From Jacaranda mimosifolia (taxonomy: Eukaryota; Streptophyta; Magnoliopsida; Lamiales; Bignoniaceae): a stretch of 64,000 nucleotides of DNA. Positions 46,301 to 58,920 of this stretch are shown here, piece after piece (the stretch's first letter is position 1; every line of letters begins with the position of its first letter). The notes under the pieces are model-generated. The model saw only the letters and a list, made by a program, of their open reading frames with translations, made no database searches and was not told the origin of the DNA. Position numbers and translations under genes: made by a program. Location of the stretch: assembly GCA_018894105.1 (NCBI GenBank), contig CM032117.1:2879501-2943500 (forward strand), in the 5' to 3' direction.

Positions 46301-49053
46301 AAACTGACCAAGAACATCAGACCTAGAAATAAGCATACATGGCTGTAAGTCAAAAGGCAAATCCGGGGCAGCTGTCTGTCTCTGCATTTGCGTTACAATT
46401 TCTGGTCTCCTTAAAGCATGACCAAGAATCAACACAAATTGTGTGCAACCCATTCAGTATTTTGGCCAAATGTCCTACTTCATTTTACAAATTTTGTGTC
46501 ATTGGTGGTTATGTTGTGCTCTTAACTCCCACCTCGCTCCAAGGGGGAAGAAGATAATTTTAAGGGTCCTCTTGAGTCATAATAGATGGTAAAATGCAGA
46601 AAAATGGGAATTGGTAAACGAGTTTCATATTGTGATACACTTGCCAAAATACTACTTTAACTTCATGAGGAATAGCTACATGCATACTACAAATTGTTAA
46701 ATAAAAATAAAAAGCTCTCACTTGGTGATTGTCCCATCAACATCGGAAATTACAATTCGTGTATTCCACTTCCACAAGTATATATGAGCTTCCACCTGTT
46801 TTTGGTAAAGTGTGAGTTAATGACAACAGAGGTTTTCGATTAACTATCTTGCCCAAGCACAAATATGTTCATCGGGAAGAAATTACTGACCTTTTGGACT
46901 CCAAGGACTCTAGTAGAGAAAACAAAATTCACCATATTCTGTCCCTCTTTGAGATTCAAAGATGCTATTTGATCAGTAGTGGGGACATTAGTTTTTATAA
47001 ATTGCTTACGAGGAGACTCAGTAGCTGCATGGGCTGTGGGAGTTGTAACTTCGGGTTGGCTTGGTGAGACGGCTTCAGAATCAACAAAAACATCCTCTCT
47101 TGATGAGTTGCTATCACTATGCTCAAGTGTCTTGACCCTCCTAAATGGAATTGGCCAGAGCCTCCATCTGCGTGATGAAGTCGGGGTCATTGCAGAATCG
47201 TCTTCCTTCACTTCCGGTGTCTCCAGTTCCACAGGGATTGCATCTTCCGGCTTAACTGGTAAATCCAAACCAAAAGCCGCCATACCAAGAATGATATGTG
47301 CAGCTTTACCCCATGGTAAATACTTCCCTTGTAGTCTAACAATTAAGTTATCATTCTTCACAATTGATGCAGCAGAAAGTTTAAAATCCTCTGGTGATAT
47401 GCGGTAGGCGTCAAAGACATTTTCCGCCGCATGCAATCCCATTCCAGCATGAAGCAAGTTTCCACAGAGAGATATATCCAGACCTGTAGATAAGCAATAA
47501 AATGAGACATAATGTTGGATGCAGTATTAAAACAAGGAGAGTATCTAATTAAATGATAAAGCCAAATGGTATGTCATACTTGTCGATATATCTGATTTCA
47601 TATCTTCAACCGGAGCTCCAGTATGAGGTTCAACATGTTCAGTTCTACTGTATTCATCTTCAGAGGCAGGTCCTTCCACACTGCTTGGCTTGCTTTTGAC
47701 TGCAACATCTACATCCATTTCTTTCTGCGATTCCTGGTCATTGCTAACAAATTTAACAGGCATGCTATCAGACCCATCATAATCCATACCAGAAGTATTT
47801 CTTTCCTGGGTTGCAGCTTCAACCTGTAATTCAGGCAAAGAAACGCTGATTGGAGATTCAGAATCATGGGGAGATAATCCATCTTCAATTCTTAATGTTT
47901 CATCATTCCCCTTTTCAGTTTCATAATTTCTCAAAGGACTTTGAGGAGACTTCTTTTCTGGATCTTCAGTGGCCTCGTGCATCTCAACTGAAGAACCAAC
48001 ATTTGCCTGATTACCATTGGCAGACTGAAGTGCCAATTCTGAGAGCTCCAAGCAGCTTTTGAAAACCTCATCCCTCTTTAAACTACTTGATGTGCCTTCA
48101 GAACTGCCATCAAAACACAGCTCTTTGCCGTTAGTATTTGAGTACTGAGTTTCCTGTGCATGAAATGGACGCTGTCCATCTGTTTCACAAGGTGCAGAAG
48201 ATCGAGTCCCACTGTTTGCCTCACATATGTTTTCAGTACTAACTCTATATGCAGAGGCATCAACTTCACTTAAATAATCAGAAGTCCATGTAGCTTCACC
48301 TGTGTTATACTCTTCAGTCCCTCCACCAGGGCCCAGGTGAAACTGCGGTGTGCTTAGTTGCACATTTTCACCATTCCTCTCAGATGATGATATAGGTGCT
48401 GTCAGTATATGCCCATCCACACTCACCAGAAACAATTCCGAATTTGAATTCTGTGATTCTAATGCATGCTCCACGCTATCTAAGGTGTCATATCTACTCG
48501 AACCATATTCTGAATATTCGAGAGAACCCTCCAGAGATGATTGCTCATCTTGAAACTCATAGAATATATGCTCTGATTCAACTCTCTCTAACCGGGCCAT
48601 ACCAGCACTAAAGAGTTCATCTTGCTCCTCTACTTCACCGTTGGTAAAGTCATTAGCCTCTTGTCCAAACAACTCATTTTCTTTCAGCTCATTGTCAATG
48701 TTTCTGTAATCAGTGCTATCTTCCTCCCTTCTGCCTTCAAGATTCTCCGAGCCCTTTAAACCATCATTACTATCAGGATCAACTTCTCTAACAAAGTAAG
48801 CTTCACCAGAATTATCAAGATACATATGAAAATTGGCTTCGACACCATTAACTTCAATTCGTACAACCTTTTCAGCCCCTTTGAGAACACCCTGAAATTT
48901 CCCAAACCGCACATACCAAGGTGTACTCCTAAAGGTTCCATCGTTCTGCTTAACCACAATTATGTCAACAGCCCCACCAAATGGGTGAAATGGCGTGGCA
49001 ACAGAATACATGCCTTGGGTAATAAAGCTGCTAACTTTTCCAACCACATTCAT
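43384..49053 (-). CDS. PAH1: Lipin-type phosphatidate phosphatase
   Basis: Ten exons: 49053-47580, 47483-46891, 46795-46722, 46322-46238, 44978-44892, 44495-44423, 44014-43971, 43876-43748, 43667-43569, 43443-43384. The joined frame gives 905 residues with stop TAG at 43386-43384. PAH hydrolyses phosphatidate to diacylglycerol at the ER, feeding galactolipid synthesis and restraining phospholipid synthesis. The N-LIP domain starts [20 protein letters not shown] with [14 protein letters not shown] and [21 protein letters not shown] long acidic, Ser-rich low-conservation middle fills exon 1. The C-LIP domain has [15 protein letters not shown] and the catalytic DVDGT at 707-711 (DxDxT of HAD phosphatases), then [50 protein letters not shown] and [20 protein letters not shown]. 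Start and length fit Arabidopsis PAH1 better than PAH2. The upstream in-frame ATG (49068, MYIEK) lacks family similarity. Two introns (46237-44979 and 46890-46796) were bridged by phase and homology. Confidence 0.95.
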
Positions 49054-52000
49054 CTTTTCTATATACAAGAGTCAATCCCCAAATTCAAAGAAAAAGACAA
49101 CTATTCCACAAACTAAAGGTGATATCCTGTAATCCACATTCAACACCGACCCAAATCCATTCCTTTGAGCAATCCCAGAAAATAGAAATAGATATTATTT
49201 CACTTCTTGCAAGCCGAGATGCTGCATGCAATATATTCAAGACCATAAATAAATCATCATGCAGAGGTAACTTCAAATACAATTGTGGGTCAACCAAAAA
49301 CCCCTGAGAACGTGACTTTGTACCAATAATTTAAGAAAATTGAAAGACACATATGGAAAATCAAAGCGCCAAACTAAAAGAAAAATCAAATGTTCTTGAA
49401 AAACAATAAAAATGCAAGAATAAACTTACATGTCCGAGAAATTGCGGAATTTTCCCTGATAAAATTCGAGCCCCGAAGATCGATTCGTAAATCGATATAT
49501 ATTTTCACTGAATGCAATCGTCGAATTTTGTCTCAGAGAAGATTCCACGAATATATTTTCGAGGATGCTCTCTCTCAAATATTAAGGTAGGTAGTAGGGT
49601 AGAATTTTCTTCAATGTTAGTGTTGTTTCGTGCTGTACAAAACTACATATGTCATCGCCTCATCGTCAATGAAACCTTATTTTAGTAGCAAAAAATTAAG
49701 AGAATTCGAATTTTATTAAAATTTGCGGGTATTTTATTTTAATAATTGTTTATAAATTTGAACTACAAGAATTGAAAATCTGGAAATTCAGTTTCTCAAG
49801 CAATAAATAGGTAATGCTTGAGAAAATAAATAGGTAATGCTTGAGAAGTTCTGATTTCATAATTACCCCTGCATTTTATAGACTTTACTGAAGTACCCCA
49901 TAATATTGACTGGTTGACAATTTGAAACCGTATATTAATTATTTATCTTGTTAATAAAGAATCTTTTTTTATATATATATTTTCAAATATTTTTTCTAAA
50001 ATATCATCGTTTTTTTAAATCTTTATACATACATAGAAATAATGTCAAGCCATTCTTATCGCATATGAAGGTTACAATTAAATGATTTTACATGTTTTCA
50101 TCTTTCTGTACTTTTTTTTAATATATATTTTCAACTTCTTTCTATAGGCATGATTTCTTGCATTTAAACAATTTTTTTACTATTATTTGTAATTTTTTTC
50201 AAAGCTATATGATTTTTTATTCTTTTTAGTTTTGATTAATTATTTTATTTATTATAACAATTATTTTCTAGCCACTTAAGTTTGAAAAGATCATTATAGT
50301 TTGGTTAGTCATCACTTTTGTTAAGTACACATGCATTGGTTGCTAGTGTTAATAATCACCAAGTCATAATTAATTAATATTAATTACTAACAATCAATTA
50401 TTATATAAATAAGTAAATTTTAATAATCTTGATGAGATCATATTCAGAAGTTTTGATTTTATTTGGAAAATATTTTGATTTATTCGAAATGAAACCAGAC
50501 ATTCCCTCCATTTTTTCCGCAAAAAATATTCTATTTCCCCAAAATATCTACACATAGAAAATCTAATCATTTATATATATACCAAATTATTGCATATTTT
50601 TACATATATTTCTATCCATAACCAATGACATATATTTATGCATTCTAACCATCATTTATTTTTCATGTATTTCTTAGTGCCTTTCTCATTATACCTTTTT
50701 TCTCTCAATAAACAATATTGACTATGAAACTTTTATTTTTAATTTTTTCTTGTACTGTTGAAGGCAAATTCAGTTGGGGAGGGAAAAAAAAAACAACAAC
50801 AACACAACATAATGAATATTCTTTTGATGTGTTAATTAATTTTTTTGTGGTGTAAAAGATTTAAACATTATCATTCCTTCTAATAGTATTGAAGTGTAAT
50901 TTTTTTTCTTTCTTTCTATCTCTTTTTTATTTATTTTGAGTGTATAGTTTTTTTTTTTTAAATTCTATTTTAATTTATTGGGTTGGGTTAATAGATTTAT
51001 CTGTTGTAATTCTTTATGAGTTGCAGTGAATTTTTTTTTTTTCAGTGTCAAAGAAAAAAAAACAAACTAGGCCATTATGGGAAGAGTTATGATTTTTATT
51101 TTTATTTCTTTGTCTGTGTATTTAGTATGTGCTGTGGGTTATAGTGCTATATCGTCACACATAATGAAATTGTTATATATAAAAAATATTATGATTTTTA
51201 TATTTAAAAATATTTATATTTAATAAGTATTCAAGTCAATCAATCATTTGTGTGTTGATAAATGTATAGTATTTATTATTCCAATAAACTTAATTAATTC
51301 ATTCAACAAAATTGTATTTTTTTTATTTTCTAATTTTTTAAAATTAAAGTTATGTTTTATTGGAACATGATTTATGCACAATTCTAATGCTCTTATAAAC
51401 GAATTGAATTTAAAAGATTTTATTTACATGAAGTAATTACTTTCATTATTAATATATCTTCTTAACAACATCGGCATCATCAAATTATTGATGCATAGTC
51501 AAAACCTAACTTCAATAATATTATATGAGATTAAGTTTAAAATTCTTTTTATACTTTAAGAATGATATTTAGCATAACAATTTCAAATGTATGGACAGCT
51601 TCCTGTATGACACACTCTATAATAATATTTTAATATTGAATATAATTATACAACTTAGTTGCATTCTAAGCCACACTACCATCTACCAATATATGTTGTT
51701 CAATTTATTTACTTCATCAATAACATTAGTTTAATATTTCACATGATATTACAATTTATTTTCTTTGTGTGTCCAAATATCAATATCATTAAATGGAGTT
51801 CTTTACACTGACAAATTGCATATTATTTATCTATATAAGAAAATTTGTAGAGTTCTTACAGTAAGTAAATAAATTTCTTCAAGATAATATTTTCTTAAAG
51901 AAAATATTATATTTTATGCATGATTTTTTATAGCTATCATAATCTAAATGTACAAATATGCATAAGTATCTAATCCATACAAATAACTAAAAAGATGATT

Positions 52001-52674
52001 ATTTGCATACTATTTGCTAAGTAATCTTTAAGTATTTCACTTATTTTTTTTCCTATCCATTTTTATATTATACTATAAATATGAAATACGACATAAATAA
52101 ATAAAAGGACAATAAGTAATTAATATCAATAAATAAATATATAAAGAACCACAAAAAATACATATTTAAATTTTAAAAAAAACACCTCTTTTCTCGTAGC
52201 CTTCTGATGCACACTAATGGCGATAATCAACCTCATGTCAAGATTATTTACCTAAATGTTCCAATATTATTATCATTTATACTAAAAGTTGGCAAGCTAC
52301 TAAAGAATTTCAAAAAGTAATATAACATTGTAGACTGTTTTAGTTAGTCAGGGGTGCCAAGTGCGGATCTCTAAACTTTTGGGGCCAAAGAGAATTAAGT
52401 CACAACTCCGAGGACTTCATTGTTATTCTGGGAAAATTTCATTCCATTCTGGTCAGCGGTCACTCTTAGAGGTTTCAAGATTTCTGCCCGGATCCAATCG
52501 AACCAGATCTAGGGGCATTTGCGGAACAAAAAAACCCGCAGTCGTAAAATTCACTCCTTCCACCGGCCATTCTTTCTTTTTGTTTTCTCCTCCCCCTCCC
52601 CAGAACTCATCCAATCCCTTCCCCCGCACCACCGCAACGGTTAGCCCTCTCTGTTCCTCGGCCGCCGATTCGAA
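49054..52674. other. Gene-free region between PAH1 and CAND7-like genes
   Basis: Bases 49054-49600 are the probable leader and promoter of PAH1; a leader intron is possible but was not resolved. Bases 49900-52300 are strongly AT-rich with T-runs and no coding region. Bases 52340-52674 become GC-richer and CT-rich and form the likely promoter and leader of the CAND7-like gene. Confidence 0.5.
49801..49848. repeat. Two-copy 23-bp tandem repeat
   Basis: AATAAATAGGTAATGCTTGA followed by GAA occurs twice in a row, with a partial unit (CTCAAGC) just before it. Confidence 0.8.
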
Positions 52675-53979
52675 ATGGCGAAGCTTCTCTTTCTCCTTCC
52701 GGTCCTCCTCCTCCTCCCATTCACCTCCGCCGAGATCAAAAACCTAAAAATCTCCTCGGATTCTCGGCCCATGATCCTCTTCGAACGCTTCGGATTCACG
52801 CATACCGGCCAAGCTACGATCTCCGTCTCCTCCGTATCCGTAATGTCGGCCGTCGGTTCGCCCGACCCCTCGCGATTAGGTTTCTTCCTTCTCTCCGAAG
52901 AATCCCTAATTCAAGTCCTCCTTGAACTCCAGACGAACCCTTCCTTTTGCGTCCTCGACTCGAATTACATTCATCGCCTCTTCACTTTTCGGGAGCTATC
53001 CCCGCCGCCGCATTCCTCGTTTAACCACTCTTATCCGATTACTTCTCCGAACGAGTATTCGCTTTTTTTCGCCAATTGTGCCCCTGAATCTACGGTGTCG
53101 ATGAATGTGCGAACCGAGCTCTATAATCTCGATGGCCGTGGAAGAGTGAAGGACTTTTTGTCTGCTGGGTTAACTCAATTGCCGTCTTTGTATTTCTGTT
53201 TTTCTGTTGTTTATTCGGCGTTCTTGGCCTACTGGATTTATGTTTGTTTGAAAAATAAGACGTCTGTGCATAGGATTCATTTCCTAATGGGGGTTCTGGT
53301 TATCATGAAGGCGTTGAATTTGCTTTGCGCTGCGGAGGATAAGCACTACGTGAAGGTTACAGGGACGCCACATGGATGGGATGTGTTGTTTTACATTTTC
53401 CAGTTTATTAGGGTTGTGTTATTGTTTACGGTGATTGTTCTGATTGGTACTGGCTGGTCGTTTTTGAAGCCATTTTTGCAGGAGAGGGAGAAGAAGGTGT
53501 TGATGATTGTAATCCCGCTGCAGGTCTTGGCAAATGTGGCCTCCATTGTGATTGGGGAGACTGGGCCTTTTATTAAGGATTGGGTAACTTGGAATCAGGT
53601 TTTCCTGTTGGTGGATATTATTTGTTGTTGTGCTATTATCTTTCCGATCGTGTGGTCTATTAGGTCGTTGAGGGAGACGTCAAAGACTGATGGAAAGGCT
53701 GCAAGGAATCTGGCGAAGTTGACTCTTTTTAGGCAGTTTTACATTGTTGTTATTGGATACTTGTACTTCACGAGGATTGTCGTGTTTGCGCTTAGGACCA
53801 TATCTGCTTATAAGTACCAATGGGTGGCTAATGCAGCCGAGGAGATTGCAAGTCTTGCTTTTTATGCTATAATCTTTTACATGTTTAGGCCACTTGAGAA
53901 GAATGAGTACTTTGCACTTGATGATGAGGAGGAAGAAGCCGCAGAGATGGCTCTTAGGGATGAAGAATTCGAGCTTTGA
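52675..53979 (+). CDS. CAND7: Seven-transmembrane candidate G-protein-coupled receptor, Lu7TM/GPR107 type
   Basis: Intronless, 434 residues. The family (GOST, GPR107/108 relatives) has an N-terminal signal peptide, a luminal beta-rich domain and seven membrane helices; plant members are called CAND proteins and are placed in Golgi/endosomal or plasma membranes. Seen here: signal peptide MAKLLFLLPVLLLLPFTSAE, luminal domain about 20-165 with RPMILFERFGFTHTGQ and NEYSLFFANC, then seven hydrophobic segments between about 170 and 400, including LYFCFSVVYSAFLAYWIYVC and FYIFQFIRVVLLFTVIVLIG. GTGWSFLKPFLQEREK and VIGETGPFIKDWVTWNQVFL are strongly conserved. The C-terminus is acidic (EEEEAAEMALRDEEFEL), as in Arabidopsis CAND7. 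G-protein coupling remains only a candidate function. The start is supported by the signal peptide directly after ATG and an in-frame GC-rich leader upstream. Confidence 0.93.
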   Translation: MAKLLFLLPVLLLLPFTSAEIKNLKISSDSRPMILFERFGFTHTGQATISVSSVSVMSAVGSPDPSRLGFFLLSEESLIQVLLELQTNPSFCVLDSNYIHRLFTFRELSPPPHSSFNHSYPITSPNEYSLFFANCAPESTVSMNVRTELYNLDGRGRVKDFLSAGLTQLPSLYFCFSVVYSAFLAYWIYVCLKNKTSVHRIHFLMGVLVIMKALNLLCAAEDKHYVKVTGTPHGWDVLFYIFQFIRVVLLFTVIVLIGTGWSFLKPFLQEREKKVLMIVIPLQVLANVASIVIGETGPFIKDWVTWNQVFLLVDIICCCAIIFPIVWSIRSLRETSKTDGKAARNLAKLTLFRQFYIVVIGYLYFTRIVVFALRTISAYKYQWVANAAEEIASLAFYAIIFYMFRPLEKNEYFALDDEEEEAAEMALRDEEFEL

Positions 53980-56728
53980 AGTTGAAGATCCAAATGCTAC
54001 TCCTTTTTGCTTTGTATTGCCTTCCCATTTACAGATTGTGAGTTATTTAGCAAATATATAGATAGATTTGCTGCAAAGTTCTGATTTGTGTACCTGTTTT
54101 GCTCCTTTATTACTTTAAAATTCTCCTAGAGACACAATGAGTTTTATCTGACAGTGGCTTTGACCTTTGGGTTATGGAAATGTTATGTTACTTCTCAAAA
54201 TGCCACCACTTATATGTGTAGTCCAAATGACTTGTTTTTCATGTTCATTACATCTCTACTGAAGTTCATTGTTGTCAAACCGGAAATAGTTGTTTATTGA
54301 TTCTTTTCTTGTGTTGTCCCCACCCCAGAGTGGCAATGTTGTGGTTTACATTGGTGTTGTCTTTAGTTCAAGTAGCTTTGTTCTTTTCCATTCAACCATC
54401 AATGAATCGAGGTATGTCTAAGAAGACAAAATGATTTTTTTTTTTTTCTCGTTCTTTTTCACAGACTTGCTTTTGTACGTATACTTCTGTTAGCTTGTAT
54501 ATTGAAGAAATGTTCTGCCTAGAGTAAACATGAAGTCAGTCTTATTACACCACTTTGTTTGGTGTTGGTTACTTGGTTATGCAAAATACTTTGTAGCCTG
54601 CTATCTCTAAAAAAAGGGTACTGGCTTAAGTTCACTGGAATTCTATCAGTTTTCTTCTTGCATGGTTTTGTTAGGTTCTGCTTGATCGTGCCCTTATGCT
54701 TTGTTTGGTTCAAAGATTTTGATGAAGAACGTAAAATGTCAGGGAACATGAAAATAAAGTCAGAACAGTCTGAAATCTCAAATTTGTTGGTTGTCTAAGA
54801 AAAATAGATGGAAAGAAGGGAGGTGGTGAGTGTGTTGAGGAGAAAAGGAAAAACAGACTCTCTTCTCATTTTGCTCACCAAAGAAAATGACTTCTCAAAT
54901 TGTACTATATTTTCTTTTTTTTTCCGGTAGCAACTAAATAACTAAAATTGTTTCCCCTAGCATTTTCTTGTCCTCCCCCCCTCCCCCCCCACCAAATCCT
55001 TGTATCAAATAGAGTACTTTTTGGTTTGTGCATGCGCATATTATGTGCTCAATGCATGTGTCATGTGTTTTGCCTTTTAATAAAGGTGCGGAAATGCAAT
55101 GGTAAATGTAGATATGGAATTTAAACTCATTGGGTTTGGTGCTTGACAGGATGCAAAATCAACGCTAAATGAGCTTATTTGGGAAATACTAGTGGTCTAC
55201 AAGAATTGTGAACATCATTGTTTTTATGTTCGAAAGCTAATGATAGTATCATGAGCTTACTGCTTTTTCATCTTTAATTCTAATTCAAAATCTGAAATAT
55301 GCATCATGCACGGCTAATTTAAGATTGCTCTATTTCTTTGTCAGAAGCAGAAAGTCTGACACAAATGTAGTTACTTGAACTCCTAAGCTTGCATCCACTA
55401 GTCAAATATTTATATAATTTACTTAATATAACAGTTCTGTCAGTAGAACTGGAATTACATCCAGTGCTCTATTATAAGGTTACAGCAATTGACTAAACAT
55501 AATATTAGCAAGATGCTATCTCAAAATAAATTAAGGAGACATTTCCTGAATTTTGTCAACTGCAGGAGCAGGACTGAGATTTTTGTTATGTCAACAAATT
55601 CCACTTTATTAGTTTGATCTCTTATGCCTCTTCAAAATATGTCCTCTCCTTTTTGCTGTGCCCTTACTACAGTCTAGATGACAGCCTCCTCTGCTCACCT
55701 GATACTTCTTTGTCTCTCTTTTTCTTTATTTGTTCTGAATAATATTGCCTATAGTGTTCATTAGTTTATTATTGATGATTTATATGATGTCATAGTGTGT
55801 ATCTGACCAAGTACCTGATGTACTGAGTGGGGAACTTTCTTTAAAACTATTTTGTAGACAACTGAGATTGTGCATTTAGGTTGGCATCGTGATATGCTGT
55901 GATTTGTACATTAGTTCAATGATTTATATCCTGCTGCATCTAGAATTGTTCTCCTCTATTATTGATATGCTGAATTTGCTATATTTGAGGCTTGCCTTGA
56001 TAAGATGAGCCTGAGTTGACAGCGCTGCCATTAGCACGGCAAATGAGTTTTCTTACCACATGATATCAGCATTAGCTGCCGAGTGTTTTCCCAGCAGGGT
56101 CCTGATGCTATTGTTTCTTGTGTCTGGTGGGTGAATAACTGAATGTATGATGAGATTTTCTTTTACTGCAAAATATTGGAAACTCTAAACACCTAAAATG
56201 ACACTAAGCCATTCTAGTATTGGATGCAACAGGATTTTGTAAGGAATCCTTCGCTATTCATAATTCTATGAATTCTCTTTAGCAGGGAATAATTATAAAA
56301 AGGAAAGAAAGGGGTTTTTCTCCCTCAGTATTGTGGTAGAAGCTATTAATTGACAATAGGTAAAATCATATGCAGGAAATTTAATGGACGAACAAAATGG
56401 AATTGGGTGCTGTATAACGCTTCGTGGCTGTTGGTAGCTTTGATTTCCCATAAAGTTAGGGAGGTTGCTAGCTATGATCGCTCCTGTGTTGTTGCTAATG
56501 TACCTTATACCAAGTGACTTTTGCCAAGAAAATTCATGGATCCAGCGGCCAAAGTGCATATGTATCCATTAAGAAAATTCTTTAGTGGTGATTATTATGC
56601 ATGGAGATTTTGGTCAATAATTGATTTATTTTTAAGAAAAAATCCATTTATGCTAAGAACACCTTTATACTAAAAAACGAAGTTGATAATGCTAAATTTG
56701 TTTTAGTATTTAAAAAGTTAGTGACTAA

Positions 56729-57150
56729 CGGCCGTTTGGTTTTATTTTCAAATGTCATTTTCATTTTCAATTATTTTTAAAAGTTGAAAAGTTAGTTATA
56801 AAATAAAAATAAAAATTGAAATGTATTTGGATGAAATGTTGGAAAGTAATGACTACAATAAGTTATAGGATTGAAAAGTAGGTTAATTTATATTTTTTTA
56901 TGTTTAAAAAGATTTTTAAAAAAAAATATATATGTATATTTTATTAGTTTGAAAATGATATTGGATATTTTATGTTAAATCAAATTTGAATTTGATTGAT
57001 GTGTAATAGGATGATATGGTAGGTTTGGAAAGATTTTTGAGAAGAAAATGTGTGCTTTTTTTGAAAAAAATTGTGAGAAAGTGTTTGTTTCCAATTTTCA
57101 TTCCCAAATAAAAATGAAAATGGCGTTTGGAAAAGAAAACAAATAGCTTG
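56729..57150. mobile_element. MITE, family of 42655-42976, first of adjacent pair
   Basis: Left end CGGCCGTTTGGTTTTATTTT, right end reversed CAAGCTATTTGTTTTCTTTT. The interior is AT-rich with TTGAAATGTATTTGGATGAAA, a block repeated in the next element as GAAAATGTATTTGAATGAAA. Ends are approximate. Confidence 0.6.
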
Positions 57151-57153
57151 TAA

Positions 57154-57492
57154 GCCCCTATTAGGATTCATTCTCATTTTCAGTTTCCAGTATTTTCAAA
57201 TTGGTGGAAATTAGTTATGTGATATGATGTGAAAATGAAAATGTATTTGAATGAAATATTTGGAAATGTAATGATTATGTTGGTTTTAATAGAGTGTAGG
57301 TAGAGAGATATAAAAATAATAGAATAGAGACAAAATATATATATGTTATTGGAAAAAGATATATAGGTTATTGGAGAATGCGTTTTGAAAATAAAAATAA
57401 TTTTGGGTAAAAATGTGTAAAAAGTTATATGTTTTATTTTTAGAATAATAGAATTGATGAAAATGGAGTTTGAAAATGAATCCAAATAGCCG
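57154..57492. mobile_element. MITE, family of 42655-42976, second of adjacent pair
   Basis: Left end CCCCTATTAGGATTCATTCT, right end reversed CGGCTATTTGGATTCATTTT. Shares ordered interior blocks with 42655-42976 (TAATAGAGTGTAGGTAGAG, GGTTATTGGAGAATGCGTTT). It follows the first copy by only a few bases. Confidence 0.7.
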
Positions 57493-58360
57493 TAACAATC
57501 CCAAAGAACACACATTTAGTGATAGGAAATAGACCCCCTCCAAAAAAAAAAAAAAATAATAATAGAATTCCGCTAAGAGTTAGTGGGTTCCTATCATGCT
57601 TTTGGTGTTGGGGGGGGGGGGGCTCGCTGGGGCGCCCCCTCATTGACCACATGCCCATGCACAGTGATGGGCGCACCACCCCAGCATCAAATACAGGGAG
57701 TCAGTGTATGCTGAGAACTCGAGTGGTTGAAGTGAGTATGTTGAAAAATGAAAATCTCGTGCAGTCAGTTGAAGATTCAAAATTGAGCTTTTCAGAGAAG
57801 ACTTGGCAACTTTCAGGACTTCAAATAGTCTCGTTAGCCTACTCTTGTATCAATGTACTTTTAAAGATTGAGCAAAGGATCAACCAAACTTCCAAGGCTC
57901 TGAATAGTCTCGTTGGCCTGCTCTTTCATCATTATACTTCAAGTATTTGAGCCGTGAGAGCGGTATCAAATTGAAGCAATTATGAATACTAGATATGATC
58001 TTAAAATAATAGGGATTTATATGGGCCAGTGAAATGATAGAAGATAAACTTCATCTTCAAGAGAAAAAAAAAAAATGGAGTTGCCAACTAAGGCCTCTTA
58101 GAGCCCAAGAACGATGTAGTTATTGAAGTCACTAATTTATTGATAAAAATTACGAATTTCTGCAAAGTCATCAAAATATAAATAGAATTGAGAAAATTTT
58201 GTCATTGTTATACAAACATATGATTCATAGGACAAAAAAAATATATTTATATATAAATAAATAGATTGAACTAAATATAATTTATCCTTGAAAGGGTAAA
58301 AAAATGACATTATATAGAAAATATTGAAATATAAAACATATTAATATATAAATAGAACAT

Positions 58361-58458
58361 GCCGAGTGGCCTGTGGCCCAGCGGTATAAGTCTCTCACAT
58401 AATGTGGGAGATCAAGAGTTAACGAACTCTTGATGTGCGTGTGTATAAATAAAAAAAA
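58361..58458 (+). mobile_element. tRNA-derived SINE (~100 bp)
   Basis: GCCGAGTGGCCTGTGGCCCA holds an A-box-like GTGGCCCAGCGGTA, followed by CTCTCACATAATGTGGGAG and a B-box-like AGAGTTAACGAACTC. The tail TGTGTGTATAAATAAAAAAAAA is A-rich. A 7-bp target duplication AGAACAT flanks it (58354-58360 and 58459-58465). This matches plant SINEs in size, boxes and tail. Confidence 0.8.
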
Positions 58459-58920
58459 AGAACATATTTAAATAAAAATAATTCTATTTAGGATTAAAAC
58501 GGCAATTAAAAAATAGGATTTTTGGGAATAAAAATAAACTAAACAAACAAACGTGTGGAAACACATAAGAGATCGTGAATGGAAACAGAAAAGAAATGTA
58601 ACTCTACTTTTTTCAAATCACTAGTCAATCTTGACAATTGAATTCAATTTTGACCATCACTTTCATATTTGTAATTGTGCATAAAGAAGACATGACTAAG
58701 TTATTCAAAAACAATAGCATTGAGTTTTTCAACCTTTTTCACTTAGAATTAATCGATTTATTTTTCAACATTAAAATAATTTAAAAACTTTTCCATTCTA
58801 TCTCGTCTTAACATAACAATTCTTCAAAAAATTAACCTTTTGTCAAACATAAGTCCAAAAATTAAAGGCAAGCAAAAAACATCAAAGAAATCACTTTACT
58901 TTCATGAAAAGCAAGTAGCC

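Larger units (their letters stand above)
53980..58920. other. Gene-free region with MITE pair and SINE
   Basis: Bases 53980-54100 are the probable CAND7 3' untranslated end. Bases 54100-56700 are T-rich, moderately balanced, and show no supported reading frame; a C-run lies near 54974-54991. Then come the MITE pair (56729-57492), a G-run at 57610-57621 next to a GC-rich patch, a weak duplication of AATAGTCTCGTTRGCCTRCT (57826 and 57905), and the SINE at 58361. Confidence 0.45.

Noticed and set aside
46979..47407. 142-codon plus-strand frame inside PAH1
   Set aside because: Antisense to PAH1 exon 2, which has clear homology; no separate signals.
52361..52747. 128-codon plus-strand frame upstream of the CAND7-like gene
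   Set aside because: It overlaps the CAND7 start in another frame, and its Ser/Pro-rich end comes from the CT-rich leader.
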